Notes: generated from the letters alone by a model not told the origin. 36,762 bases of DNA from Candidatus Cloacimonadota bacterium (GCA_029553545.1 JAKPKU010000217.1:1-36762); one strand, 5' to 3'. Counted from the stretch's first letter, positions 8,835-17,975 are shown. Made by a program: numbers and translations.

Positions 8835-8926
8835 TGCAACACCCTCATATAGAAGATGATGTTTTTTAAATGCATAATTTTGCTCTATTCTTTTGTAAGA
8901 TATTTAAGTTAATTTGCAACAACCTC
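8835..8926 (+). repeat. ATATATA-core repeat, right half
   Basis: GCAACACCCTCATATAGAAGATGATGTTTTTT...TATTCTTTTGTAAGATATTT...TTGCAACAACCTC matches the right half of 20858-21014 and of the reverse complement of 36465-36633. Confidence 0.75.
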
Positions 8927-9073
8927 CAATATGGTGTTTCTCAATCTAATGCTGGGCGGGCTGTGCGCAATATAGCCGAAGCCTCTCACTCACAGCGAAG
9001 CGTGGACCAAAATGTGCATTGCAGTGAGCAAAATTGCTTACTACAAATTATTTCAAATTTATAATTTTTTAAC

Positions 9074-9102
9074 TTGACAAGATTAAACAGAAATGCTAAT
9101 TT
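9074..9102 (+). promoter_or_regulatory. Possible sigma70-type promoter upstream of the csm operon
   Basis: TTGACA-N17-TAATTT; however it lies ~650 nt upstream of cas10. Confidence 0.35.
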
Positions 9103-9342
9103 GGTAAATGAGATTTGAAGCTCGGGAGGAGTTTTGGAATTTTGTGATTTAAAGTGCTGCTTTGAGATCCAAGGGTTGACGAGTTTATATAAAGACTTAA
9201 GTATAACTATCAGAAGGGTTTGGATTATTAGCTTAAGACTTATATTTAGCTTGCAATGCCATGCTGAAGACAAAGACTGTAAAACTGAGCATTGTGCTTT
9301 CCCTGCTCTTTTACAAAGAAATATCACAATTATCGCTCTTCA

Positions 9343-9714
9343 ATGATATCCGACAATCAAATGATAATGAAATATCAAAACCAAATGATGAGAAACTATA
9401 ACTTCGAAACTATTGTTAAATCGATGAGCAAACGTTTAAATTTTATTCAGAATAGCTTTATAGATAGTAAGAACACTAATAGCATAAAACCTGAATATAC
9501 ATAAAGACGTAATAATCATGATTTTAATCGTAAACTAAACATTCAAAAGTCATTAAGACAAGGGCAAAAGATGAACATTGAGAGCATACTTGATAACTCA
9601 ATAGTAGAAAAAGCACATTCAAAATCGGTTGAGATCATGGAAATGAGAGAGTATCTTCAAGTCAGTAATCAAATATCTTTTGTAAATGAAAAATTGTATA
9701 GAAGGATTGGTTGA
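9343..9714 (+). pseudogene. Interrupted ORF, possibly an N-terminal remnant of an IS4-type transposase
   Basis: One frame is open from 9343 to the stop at 9712 except for an in-frame TAA at 9502-9504; the fragments (SFIDSKN...HDFNRKLNIQKSL...VSNQISFVNEKLYR) loosely resemble IS4 transposase N-termini. Confidence 0.25.
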
Positions 9715-9759
9715 TTTGGTAAAAATTAACTATGAAAAATGGAACAGAAAGGAGGTTCT

Positions 9760-12228
9760 GTGGATAAAGAGAAAATAAGCTTACATGAATTTGTTTTTGC
9801 AGCATTGATGCAAAATATTGGTAAGGTTTTAAAAAGAGCTGAATTGCCGCATGAATCAACGGCTGTAAGCCATGAAGATTATCCTCATGCACCCTGGACA
9901 AATGAATTTTTGGCAAAGAACAAGAACAGTGTGGTATCGGAAGGTATCTGGCAAAGGATTACAAACCTTGCCTCTTTACATTATTCTGATAGTGAAGTGA
10001 ATCCAGAGGATAAGAAATTCCTGATGATGCTAAAAGCAGCAGATCAGATTGCTGCTGACAAAGATGAAAAGTCAAAGCAAGGTAACAAGAACTTGTCTAT
10101 GTATTCAGTATTTCAAGAAATAAGTTTGAAAAGTGATAAAAAAATTAATCATAGTTATGTCTTGCCAATTAAACCGTTATCACCAGAAAACATCAAACCT
10201 GAAAAGATCACGCCTAATTCAAAAGTAAAAGATTACCAAACGCTTTATACAGGTTTTATAACCGAGTATGAGTTACTATCAGAGGAATGGTCGGATCTTA
10301 CTGATTTTCCACGCTTCTTGAGTAGCGTTGACCACTTATTAAAAAAGCACTTTTATTGCGTGCCAAGCAATGTGCAAGAACAATATCCAACAGGATCTTT
10401 ATATCATCACAGCAAAACAACAGCACTAATTGCAGCGACTCTTTATGAGAAATACCATGAACACGAAGGCGAGCTCAGCTTGGAAGATATTAAAAAATCT
10501 ACAGGATATTTACTCATTGGTGGAGACCTGAGCGGAATCCAAAACTATTTATACGATTTAAACCCAGAAAACTCAAAATATAGCGCAAAGCTTCTGAGAG
10601 CACGTTCATTCAAAATAAAAGCACTATCAGATATGCTAATTTTTAAAATCATCAATGAATGTGGGCTTTGTCAACAAAATATCCTCATTAATGCTGGTGG
10701 GAAATTTATCCTATTAGCACCATATTCAGATGATATTAATGAAAAACTAAAAAAGATTCAGCAAGAAGTAGATGAAGCTTTTTATCACGAGTTCCTTGGT
10801 GCAGTTAGTTTAAACATGGACTGGTCTGTTAATGCCAAATTTATGGATTTAAATCAAGAAAACTTTAAAACAACCCTCAGCGAGTTTTTTGATCAACTTG
10901 AGAAAAGAAAATATACACGTTTTAAGAGCAGGTTGACAAATTCAGAAACTGGCAAATGGAATACAACTTCTTTTATCGTCAACAATGAGAAAATTGTTAA
11001 TGACAGCATGTGTAAAATTTGCAATCGGAGACTAAAAAGCCATAATAAAGAGGCATGCCATATTTGCAATAAAGAGATCAACTTGGGAGAAAACTTACCT
11101 AAAAAACAATATATCACTATTGCTATGAATGCTGAAGAACAAGGAAATGTTCAGCTATCTGATATTTCTCTATATTTAGATAGTGAAGAGGGTCTTACAC
11201 CAAGAAAAAATAAGTTTATAAAAGAAGGCATTAACTTTGAAGTATATGCGTATAAGAAAGGCGAAGGAAAAAGATACTTGGCATACCCACTAAAAGCTAC
11301 AGCAGCATATACTCATACAGACAAAGACGGTAGAATTACAGACTTTGAAGTTTTATCTAAGAAAGCAAGCGTAAATTGGGGTGATAAAGGAATAACTGGA
11401 TTACAAGCCAATGCAATAATAAAAGGTGATGTCGATGATTTAGGAGCCATATTCCAAAAAGGACTTGCTAAAGATGACAAGTTGTCATTAGCAAGATATG
11501 TTGCAACTTCATCAATGATGGACTTTTTCTTCTCTGAATACATTCCTTGGCTATTAGAAAATGAATCTGCTCATTTTAACAATGTAAGTATCCCATTTGA
11601 CCCTATTTACACAGTATATACAGGTGGGGATGACTTTTGCCTTGTGGGCCCCTGGCTGAACGTCTTGCTGTTTGCAAAGAGGTTAAGAGATGATTTTGCA
11701 AGCTTTACCTGCAACAATCCGGAAATACATTTCTCTTGTGGTATTGAGCTGCTACACGGAAAATCTCCTGTGAAATATTCTATCGAACAGACAGAAAAAG
11801 CTCTTGGTTTAGCAAAGAAAACACATGACCTAAAATATAAAGAAACATACAAGAATAGCGTATATGTATTTGAAACACTTATTCCGTGGGATGAATACAA
11901 TGACTTTATAAAAGAAGCTGAGACATATTTAAGCTGGTTGCAAGAAAATAATAAAGAAGGTTTTACTACTCAGTTGGCTTATCGCTTATTCAAATACCAG
12001 GAATCTTACATGAAAATAAATTACCGAAAAGAGGGAGAAAAATTTAGCATACGAGATAATTTATATTCAGCTCACATTAATTATGATTTGAATCGTAATG
12101 TTAAAAACAATCCGCTCGTATATAACAGTATAAAAGGATTAACTCAATTTCGCAAAGAAAATAAGATAGATTTTTTTAGGATACTAAAAGCAATACTGCA
12201 CGTTGCTATTTATGCAGATAGAAAATAA
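9760..12228 (+). CDS. cas10: Type III-A CRISPR Cas10/Csm1
   Basis: GTG start at 9760 preceded by AAAGGAGG (9748-9755). GGDD at 11623-11634 (YTGGDDFCLVG); Zn-finger CKIC...CHIC. N-terminal HD position reads QN (ALMQNIGKVLKRA). Confidence 0.95.
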   Translation: MDKEKISLHEFVFAALMQNIGKVLKRAELPHESTAVSHEDYPHAPWTNEFLAKNKNSVVSEGIWQRITNLASLHYSDSEVNPEDKKFLMMLKAADQIAADKDEKSKQGNKNLSMYSVFQEISLKSDKKINHSYVLPIKPLSPENIKPEKITPNSKVKDYQTLYTGFITEYELLSEEWSDLTDFPRFLSSVDHLLKKHFYCVPSNVQEQYPTGSLYHHSKTTALIAATLYEKYHEHEGELSLEDIKKSTGYLLIGGDLSGIQNYLYDLNPENSKYSAKLLRARSFKIKALSDMLIFKIINECGLCQQNILINAGGKFILLAPYSDDINEKLKKIQQEVDEAFYHEFLGAVSLNMDWSVNAKFMDLNQENFKTTLSEFFDQLEKRKYTRFKSRLTNSETGKWNTTSFIVNNEKIVNDSMCKICNRRLKSHNKEACHICNKEINLGENLPKKQYITIAMNAEEQGNVQLSDISLYLDSEEGLTPRKNKFIKEGINFEVYAYKKGEGKRYLAYPLKATAAYTHTDKDGRITDFEVLSKKASVNWGDKGITGLQANAIIKGDVDDLGAIFQKGLAKDDKLSLARYVATSSMMDFFFSEYIPWLLENESAHFNNVSIPFDPIYTVYTGGDDFCLVGPWLNVLLFAKRLRDDFASFTCNNPEIHFSCGIELLHGKSPVKYSIEQTEKALGLAKKTHDLKYKETYKNSVYVFETLIPWDEYNDFIKEAETYLSWLQENNKEGFTTQLAYRLFKYQESYMKINYRKEGEKFSIRDNLYSAHINYDLNRNVKNNPLVYNSIKGLTQFRKENKIDFFRILKAILHVAIYADRK

Positions 12229-12238
12229 AGGAGGGAAA

Positions 12239-12667
12239 ATGAATCAAAATAGACAAAGCGGAGGACAATGCTCATCTCAAAGACAGGGAGATAGGAAACA
12301 ATGTCCCACTCTAAATGGATTCTTTACAAAAGATGGATTAGTTAACTCATCTTGGATTAGTGAAAAAATTCAAGAATTTGCTGAATTTCTGTCCGCTGAT
12401 CGTAAATTTACAACTACTCAGCTCAGAAATTTTTATCATGAATATTTAAGAATACAAAACATGCCAGCCAAAAAAGAAGAAAAAATAATAATGGTAAAAA
12501 TGATTAAAGCAAAAATAAACTATAAGTCCGATAATGTGCCATATGACTTTATTAAGTTTACTAACAATTTGATTGATGAAATACAAACAAATGAATTATT
12601 CGATAAATATTTCGACAATGCATGTTTGATCATGGAAGCGCTTGTCGCTTATTACCCAAAAAGATAG
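12239..12667 (+). CDS. csm2: Csm2 small subunit of type III-A effector
   Basis: 142 aa from ATG 12239 after GGAGGG; TTTQLRNFYHEYLRIQNM resembles Csm2; position between cas10 and csm3. Confidence 0.88.
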   Translation: MNQNRQSGGQCSSQRQGDRKQCPTLNGFFTKDGLVNSSWISEKIQEFAEFLSADRKFTTTQLRNFYHEYLRIQNMPAKKEEKIIMVKMIKAKINYKSDNVPYDFIKFTNNLIDEIQTNELFDKYFDNACLIMEALVAYYPKR

Positions 12668-12675
12668 GAGGAGCA

Positions 12676-13368
12676 ATGTTAGAAAATAGAGTTATAAAAG
12701 GTTATATCTTATTAAAATCTGGCTTACATATTGGTGGTACCGAGGCAGGAATACATATTGGTGGAATTGATAACCCCGTTATAAAAAACCCTTTAACAGG
12801 ATTGCCATATATTCCAGGCTCAAGTCTTAAAGGTAAAATGAGATTCTTATTAGAACATGCTGAAGGCTTAGTCAAATCTGGCAATATACCAAATTACTCA
12901 GAAAATAATGTCGTTGCTAAAGTTTTTGGACATTTAGAGCATGATAAGCATTTAACTAAACCTACAAGGGTTATTTTTAGAGATTCACATATAATAGGAG
13001 CAATGAAAGAATTTAATATAGAAAATATTCTGGTTGAAGATATTGATCGTGATGTTGATGGTATTAGAGAGAAAATGGGTTCTGATTTTGTTGAAGGTAA
13101 AACGGAAGTTGTTATTGATAGACTATCAGGTACTGCTAAGCGCGGTGGGCTAAGACAAATCGAGCGTGTTTCTGCAGGTACAGTTTTCTCTTTTGAGATA
13201 ACTTTACGATCTTTTGAAGACAATGAGAGTGATAAGCATTTTAAGCTATTAAAGAAAGGATTAAAACTTCTAGAAAACGATGCTTTAGGTGGTTCGGGTA
13301 GCCGCGGAAGTGGTAAAGTTAAATTCTTTGGGCTGACTGATAATGATAAAGAATTCTCCTTAGAATAA
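12676..13368 (+). CDS. csm3: Csm3 RAMP (Cas7-like) subunit, target RNA nuclease
   Basis: GLHIGGTEAGIHIGGIDNPVIKNPLTGLPYIPGSSLKGKMRFLLE; GSGSRGSGKV glycine loop. Predicted catalytic Asp (GIDNPV) retained. Start after AGGAGGAGC. Confidence 0.94.
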   Translation: MLENRVIKGYILLKSGLHIGGTEAGIHIGGIDNPVIKNPLTGLPYIPGSSLKGKMRFLLEHAEGLVKSGNIPNYSENNVVAKVFGHLEHDKHLTKPTRVIFRDSHIIGAMKEFNIENILVEDIDRDVDGIREKMGSDFVEGKTEVVIDRLSGTAKRGGLRQIERVSAGTVFSFEITLRSFEDNESDKHFKLLKKGLKLLENDALGGSGSRGSGKVKFFGLTDNDKEFSLE

Positions 13369-13378
13369 AGGAGTATAA

Positions 13379-14377
13379 ATGAAGAATTATGAAATCAAAT
13401 GGTTATTAAAATCGCCTCTTTCAACTGAGTTAGAGAGCGATACTATTTTTGGCCATTTTTGTTGGAGCTATAGGTATCTAAAAGGTGAAGAAAAGCTGGT
13501 AGAGTTTTTAGATAAACTGAAGATAAAAGATATTAGCTTTATTGCATCAAATGGTTTCCAGGATAGGATTCTACCAATGCCGAAGCTGCCTTTAGATGCG
13601 AATGCGAGGGCAAGAATAGAAGATGAACTCAAATTTAGTTACGAGGAAAAGAGAAAAGAAATAAAGGCGATGAATACTATAAAATTATCTGATCTGAAGG
13701 ATTATGTAAATGACTTTTCTCTTGAAAAGCTGATTAGCGCTCATTACAAAGGAAAACTAAACCTATTGCCTGATAACAACAAAATGGCAAGCATTATTAC
13801 TCATAATACAATTAATCGACTTACTGGCACTACCTCTGTGGACATGGAAAATTTATTTAAAGAAATTGTTAATTTTTACCCTGACAATACAACTTTTTAC
13901 TCGTGGGTTAAGACTGAATATTTTAACCTAAAGGAAATGCAAGAAGTATTCACAATTATGAGCCAATACGGCTATGGTAAAAACAAGAATATCGGTAAAG
14001 GAAATTTCGATATTGAAGTAAATGAAATAGAGGAGTTGATCGAAACAACTGATAACATCAATGCTTGGGTCTTATTGTCAAACTGTGTACCCGATGAAAA
14101 TGATACAATTAACGTTATGTACAACAGCAAAGTTAAATTTGGGAAACTCGGTGGTAATGCGGCTCTGAAAAATTCACCGTTCAAGCATCCTATATTTATG
14201 TTGACACCAGGAACAGTTTTCTTTTCAAAACAGCAACCACATGGAACAATCTTAGAAAAAGTACACCCATTTGATGACAAGGTTATACAAAATTTATGTG
14301 CTTATACCATTCCAATCACTATTTCTCAAGATCTTATTGAAAAGATAAATACAAGGGAGGACAAACATGAATGTTAA
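13379..14377 (+). CDS. csm4: Csm4 (Cas5-like) subunit
   Basis: 332 aa; KSPLSTELESDTIFGHFCWSYRYLKGEEKLVEFL start, G-rich GYGKNKNIGKGNF. Confidence 0.93.
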   Translation: MKNYEIKWLLKSPLSTELESDTIFGHFCWSYRYLKGEEKLVEFLDKLKIKDISFIASNGFQDRILPMPKLPLDANARARIEDELKFSYEEKRKEIKAMNTIKLSDLKDYVNDFSLEKLISAHYKGKLNLLPDNNKMASIITHNTINRLTGTTSVDMENLFKEIVNFYPDNTTFYSWVKTEYFNLKEMQEVFTIMSQYGYGKNKNIGKGNFDIEVNEIEELIETTDNINAWVLLSNCVPDENDTINVMYNSKVKFGKLGGNAALKNSPFKHPIFMLTPGTVFFSKQQPHGTILEKVHPFDDKVIQNLCAYTIPITISQDLIEKINTREDKHEC

Positions 14378-15452
14378 AAATTATGAAATAAAGCTAAAAG
14401 TACTATCTCCCTTGCATATTGGCTCTGGTGAAACACTTAATCCTTTAAGATATGTTGTAAAAAATAATATCCTTTATTATCTCAATGAAAGCCAATATAT
14501 CAGAGAACTGTTAAAAACACCGAACTCGCACTTAGAACAAGTTGTTAAAACAGATAATATATATAATATTGTTAATTACTTCGTAGATTGTTTTGACGAA
14601 ACAAACACAGATACTTGGCAACATTCTTATAAAGTCGATAACCAATTTCAACAGGCTTTCGATAAAAACTTGAAAAGTCCTGATAATCAAAATAACTTAT
14701 TTGAATTCTATAGAACTGATCTTTTCAAAACACCTGTAATTCCTGGAAGCTCAATCAAAGGATGCTTTAGAACTGTTATGCTATCTGCAATGCAACGAAA
14801 GCTAAAGATTGAAGATGTTATGGAAGTAGTTGGTGATGGTAAAGAAAAACCTAATTCACAAAAAACTGAAGCGAAAATACTGGGCAACCTAAGCGTAAAA
14901 ATTACTGAAAAGGCAGGGAAGAAGCTGACGCAGACAAGTATCGACGTCGCAAAAGACCCTTTTAAGTATATCAAAATATCTGATATTGCAGTAGGAACCA
15001 GTGCTATGACAGTAAAGAAAATCTTTAATAAAAAAAATAACACTGATGAAGGTATTCCGTACTATGCAGAAATGTTGAATAAAGGAGATTTGGTTTACTC
15101 AGGTACTATGTCTATCGACAGTAGATTTGATATAGAAATAGCAAGAATACTTGGCACAGAACCTGTAAATACCTTTGAGTATTTCCTTAAATCAGCAAAA
15201 GAATATTATTCAAGAGTAATAAGAAAAGATCACGATTGGCTCGAAACAATAAAAAAGGTAGATACAATCAGAGAAATAATTTTACGTTTTAGTGAACTTG
15301 GAGGTAAACCTAATGCTGCGATATTTAGGCTTGGTAAAGGGCAGGGTTGTCACTCTTTGGCATTGAAACCTCTAAATCAAAGCCCCCGTTCAAGAAATCT
15401 CGCAGGTTGGGAACCTATAGGTTGGGTTCAGATCGAATTTAATGAAATATAA
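14367..15452 (+). CDS. csm5: Csm5 RAMP subunit
   Basis: 361 aa; KVLSPLHIGSGETLNP, PVIPGSSIKGCFRTVML, RLGKGQGCHSLAL; overlaps csm4 by 11 nt. Confidence 0.93.
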   Translation: MNVKNYEIKLKVLSPLHIGSGETLNPLRYVVKNNILYYLNESQYIRELLKTPNSHLEQVVKTDNIYNIVNYFVDCFDETNTDTWQHSYKVDNQFQQAFDKNLKSPDNQNNLFEFYRTDLFKTPVIPGSSIKGCFRTVMLSAMQRKLKIEDVMEVVGDGKEKPNSQKTEAKILGNLSVKITEKAGKKLTQTSIDVAKDPFKYIKISDIAVGTSAMTVKKIFNKKNNTDEGIPYYAEMLNKGDLVYSGTMSIDSRFDIEIARILGTEPVNTFEYFLKSAKEYYSRVIRKDHDWLETIKKVDTIREIILRFSELGGKPNAAIFRLGKGQGCHSLALKPLNQSPRSRNLAGWEPIGWVQIEFNEI

Positions 15453-15471
15453 CAGTTGAAATAATATTATT

Positions 15472-15493
15472 GCACTGCCTAATAAGGCAGTGC
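15472..15493 (+). promoter_or_regulatory. Perfect 9-bp hairpin between csm5 and the CARF-RelE gene
   Basis: GCACTGCCT-AATA-AGGCAGTGC, followed only by a weak ATTATTA tract. Confidence 0.7.
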
Positions 15494-15519
15494 ATTATTA
15501 CCCAATACAAAGGAGAAAC

Positions 15520-16620
15520 ATGAAAAATCTATTAATAATAAGCACATGCGGAACAAGTATTCTTACCAACCTAAATAGAGGCGAAGCTCTGCTTTTTAAA
15601 TATTCAAATATCAAGAATATCAGCGAAATAGAGAATGAAGAAGAACGTGAAAGAATACAAAACATACTACAAAATAGTAAAGATAAGATTAATGGGGTTC
15701 AGATAGAAGAAGCTAAAAAACTATCTGCTGAGCTCAATGGCTTATTTACTTATTTCCAAGGCAAACCACCTGCAGGGACTGTTTTATATTTAGTCCCCAC
15801 AGACACACTTTTTGGTAAGTTTACTGCAGGATTAATACAAGATTACTTTGAAAACAGCTGCAATATTAAGCCAATCATGATAGAACAGACAGACCTGCAG
15901 ACTAAAGATCACTATCTCTTTCAAAATGCACTTGGTGAGTTAAGTGATCAGCTAAGTGATATTTATGAAACATCTAAAGAAAACTATGCGATTATCTATA
16001 ATCTCACAGGTGGGTTCAAAAGTGTAAATGCCTTTTTACAGACAGTAGCCCAATTCTATGCAGATGAGAGTTTTTATTTGTTTGAGAGTGCGAAAGAGCT
16101 GATGAGAATACCAAGATTGCCCGTCAAGCTGACTATAGATGATAATATCAAAGAGAATATCAACGCTATCAGAAAGATGGCGCAAGGGCTAACAATCAAA
16201 AAAGAAGAACTTCAAACGCTTACCCCCTTATTCTACTTTGAAATGGAAGGACAATTCTCTTTATCTCTATGGGGTAAATCTCTGTGGAATACGATTAAGA
16301 CAACAATATACTCGGAAAAGCTATGGGATAGTCCAACTGAACTTGTTGTATTTACCGACGAGTTTAAACGTTCAATAAATACGACAAAATTTACAGCGCA
16401 CAGAATCTACGAAATTAATAAGAAAGTCGATGACTTAATGAAGTTTGCTTATGATGGTATTAATCCTGAGTCTCTGGATTGCAAACCTCTACGCGGTAAC
16501 AAACTTGCCCCATCTACTCACGAATGTGATGCTTGGCATGATCAAGATGCAAAAAGGATATATTTTCATAAGGAGGGGAATAAACTCATTCTTGATAAAT
16601 TGGATAAAGCATTACATTAA
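15520..16620 (+). CDS. CARF-RelE fusion effector, Cami1-like
   Basis: Start ATG 15520 after AAAGGAG. N-terminal CARF (IISTCGTSILTNL; IYNLTGGFKSVNAF; resembles the APE2256/TIGR02619 group). C-terminal RelE-like pattern (VVFTDEFKRSIN...CKPLRGNKL...HECDAWHDQDAKRIYFHKEGNKLIL). Confidence 0.8.
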   Translation: MKNLLIISTCGTSILTNLNRGEALLFKYSNIKNISEIENEEERERIQNILQNSKDKINGVQIEEAKKLSAELNGLFTYFQGKPPAGTVLYLVPTDTLFGKFTAGLIQDYFENSCNIKPIMIEQTDLQTKDHYLFQNALGELSDQLSDIYETSKENYAIIYNLTGGFKSVNAFLQTVAQFYADESFYLFESAKELMRIPRLPVKLTIDDNIKENINAIRKMAQGLTIKKEELQTLTPLFYFEMEGQFSLSLWGKSLWNTIKTTIYSEKLWDSPTELVVFTDEFKRSINTTKFTAHRIYEINKKVDDLMKFAYDGINPESLDCKPLRGNKLAPSTHECDAWHDQDAKRIYFHKEGNKLILDKLDKALH

Positions 16621-16626
16621 AGCAAC

Positions 16627-17811
16627 TCAGTTCTCTCTTTTCTTGATTTTAAACAAATCTGCTAAGGTATCATCTATCTTTTCTGGGACAAGGTCAGCAG
16701 GATCAGGAGTTATTATTCTGAACTGTTCTAATCTTTTTTTGACATTATCTGTAGAATATGTCTCTTGATCCAGTGTAAGTAGATATTTTTTAACACCAAT
16801 ACCCATAAGGTTACTCAAGGCGTCGAGCTTGAAGATGGTATCATTTGCAATACTTTTATCATCACTGTCCTTCATTGATGTCTTGCACTCAATGAAATAC
16901 AGCCCATTATCTTTTGTAAATGCTATATCTATTTCATTTGGCAGATTCTCTTGCTTGATGTGAAAACCAGTTTTGATATCAGTTATTGCAAATTGGTTTA
17001 GATGGTGATAAATATACTCTTCAAACCAGCCACCACTAATGTAATCAATCCATTTTTTGGTAATATGTTGTTCTTTTCCCTCAAATTCATTTAGAACATT
17101 CACAATCCTATCTAAAAAAGCATATACATCATCTTTATCTTTTTCAAAAATATCTTTTAAGCTTAATGGTTTAACTGATCGTTGTTTGATCTCAGTGTAT
17201 GAAATCTTCAATTTCTTTTTATCATGAAACTTCTTACGTATTTCTAATAATAATGGGATGTGATCATGAAAGTATTTATCATTATAATAGCCATACATTC
17301 TTTCTGCACATTCCATATTATTAAGAACTGTGGTTTTTTTATTAGGCAAATTAATATTATACGCTTTCAAGTACCCGTTTACAGACAAGCGATAGCCAAT
17401 AGCATTCTCTGAGTGCTTTTCTTCTTTGCTGACTTTATAATAACTATTTTTTCCAATAGCTAAATAAAAAAAGCTTGCTTTTGAATACTCTCTAAAGTGC
17501 TCGTAAATAGCGAGGCTTGTTACTTTTGTACCTCCTGTTAAATTTATCAAATAAGTGCTTTCTTTATCAAAATCTTGATTTTTCAGCTGGTAATAGACAT
17601 CATGGAAACTATCTGCTATTACCTGTACACTATTAATCTTTACATTATTGCCATTGATAAAGTGTTTAATAGAATCAAGTGCCTTGAAATCCTTTTCTGC
17701 CTCTTGGGTGGTAATAATAATCAAATTATCAAAATCATCTTCAAATTGTTTGAGAAATAAGACATTTGGTATCGATTGCTTGCTTAGCGCTATTACAGCA
17801 TATTTTGCCAT
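16627..17811 (-). CDS. CARF-PD-(D/E)XK nuclease effector, Card1/Can2-like (DUF1887)
   Basis: Start likely at internal Met (17809-17811) with GAGGAGGG upstream. CARF (YAVIALS, YLINLTGGTKVTSLAIYEH); nuclease motif GGWFEEYIYHHL...NEIDIAF...FIECKTS. Confidence 0.88.
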   Translation of the reverse strand: MAKYAVIALSKQSIPNVLFLKQFEDDFDNLIIITTQEAEKDFKALDSIKHFINGNNVKINSVQVIADSFHDVYYQLKNQDFDKESTYLINLTGGTKVTSLAIYEHFREYSKASFFYLAIGKNSYYKVSKEEKHSENAIGYRLSVNGYLKAYNINLPNKKTTVLNNMECAERMYGYYNDKYFHDHIPLLLEIRKKFHDKKKLKISYTEIKQRSVKPLSLKDIFEKDKDDVYAFLDRIVNVLNEFEGKEQHITKKWIDYISGGWFEEYIYHHLNQFAITDIKTGFHIKQENLPNEIDIAFTKDNGLYFIECKTSMKDSDDKSIANDTIFKLDALSNLMGIGVKKYLLTLDQETYSTDNVKKRLEQFRIITPDPADLVPEKIDDTLADLFKIKKREN

Positions 17812-17947
17812 TTTTCCCTCCTCTACAGTACTTTTTTGCTCATGTCTATCAGTTGTGTTCATTTGGCTCTATAAGTAAAGATGAGCTGTTATAGTAATAA
17901 AGAAAGTATATAGCCCTGATTGGACAAATACACACTATCTTTATTAA

Positions 17948-17975
17948 TAGATAGCCATAAAAAACATTTTGTCAA
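17948..17975 (-). promoter_or_regulatory. Predicted promoter of the Card1/Can2-like gene
   Basis: On the minus strand TTGACA-N16-TATCTA, ~140 nt upstream of the chosen start codon. Confidence 0.5.

Noticed and set aside
8986-9346. ORFs on both strands (113 aa -, 70 aa +)
   Set aside because: Mutually overlapping, no recognisable motif, begin within repeat sequence; not supported.
15520-16620. Calling this gene Csm6 (CARF-HEPN)
   Set aside because: No RxxxxH HEPN motif was seen in the C-terminus; the pattern fits a RelE-like domain better.
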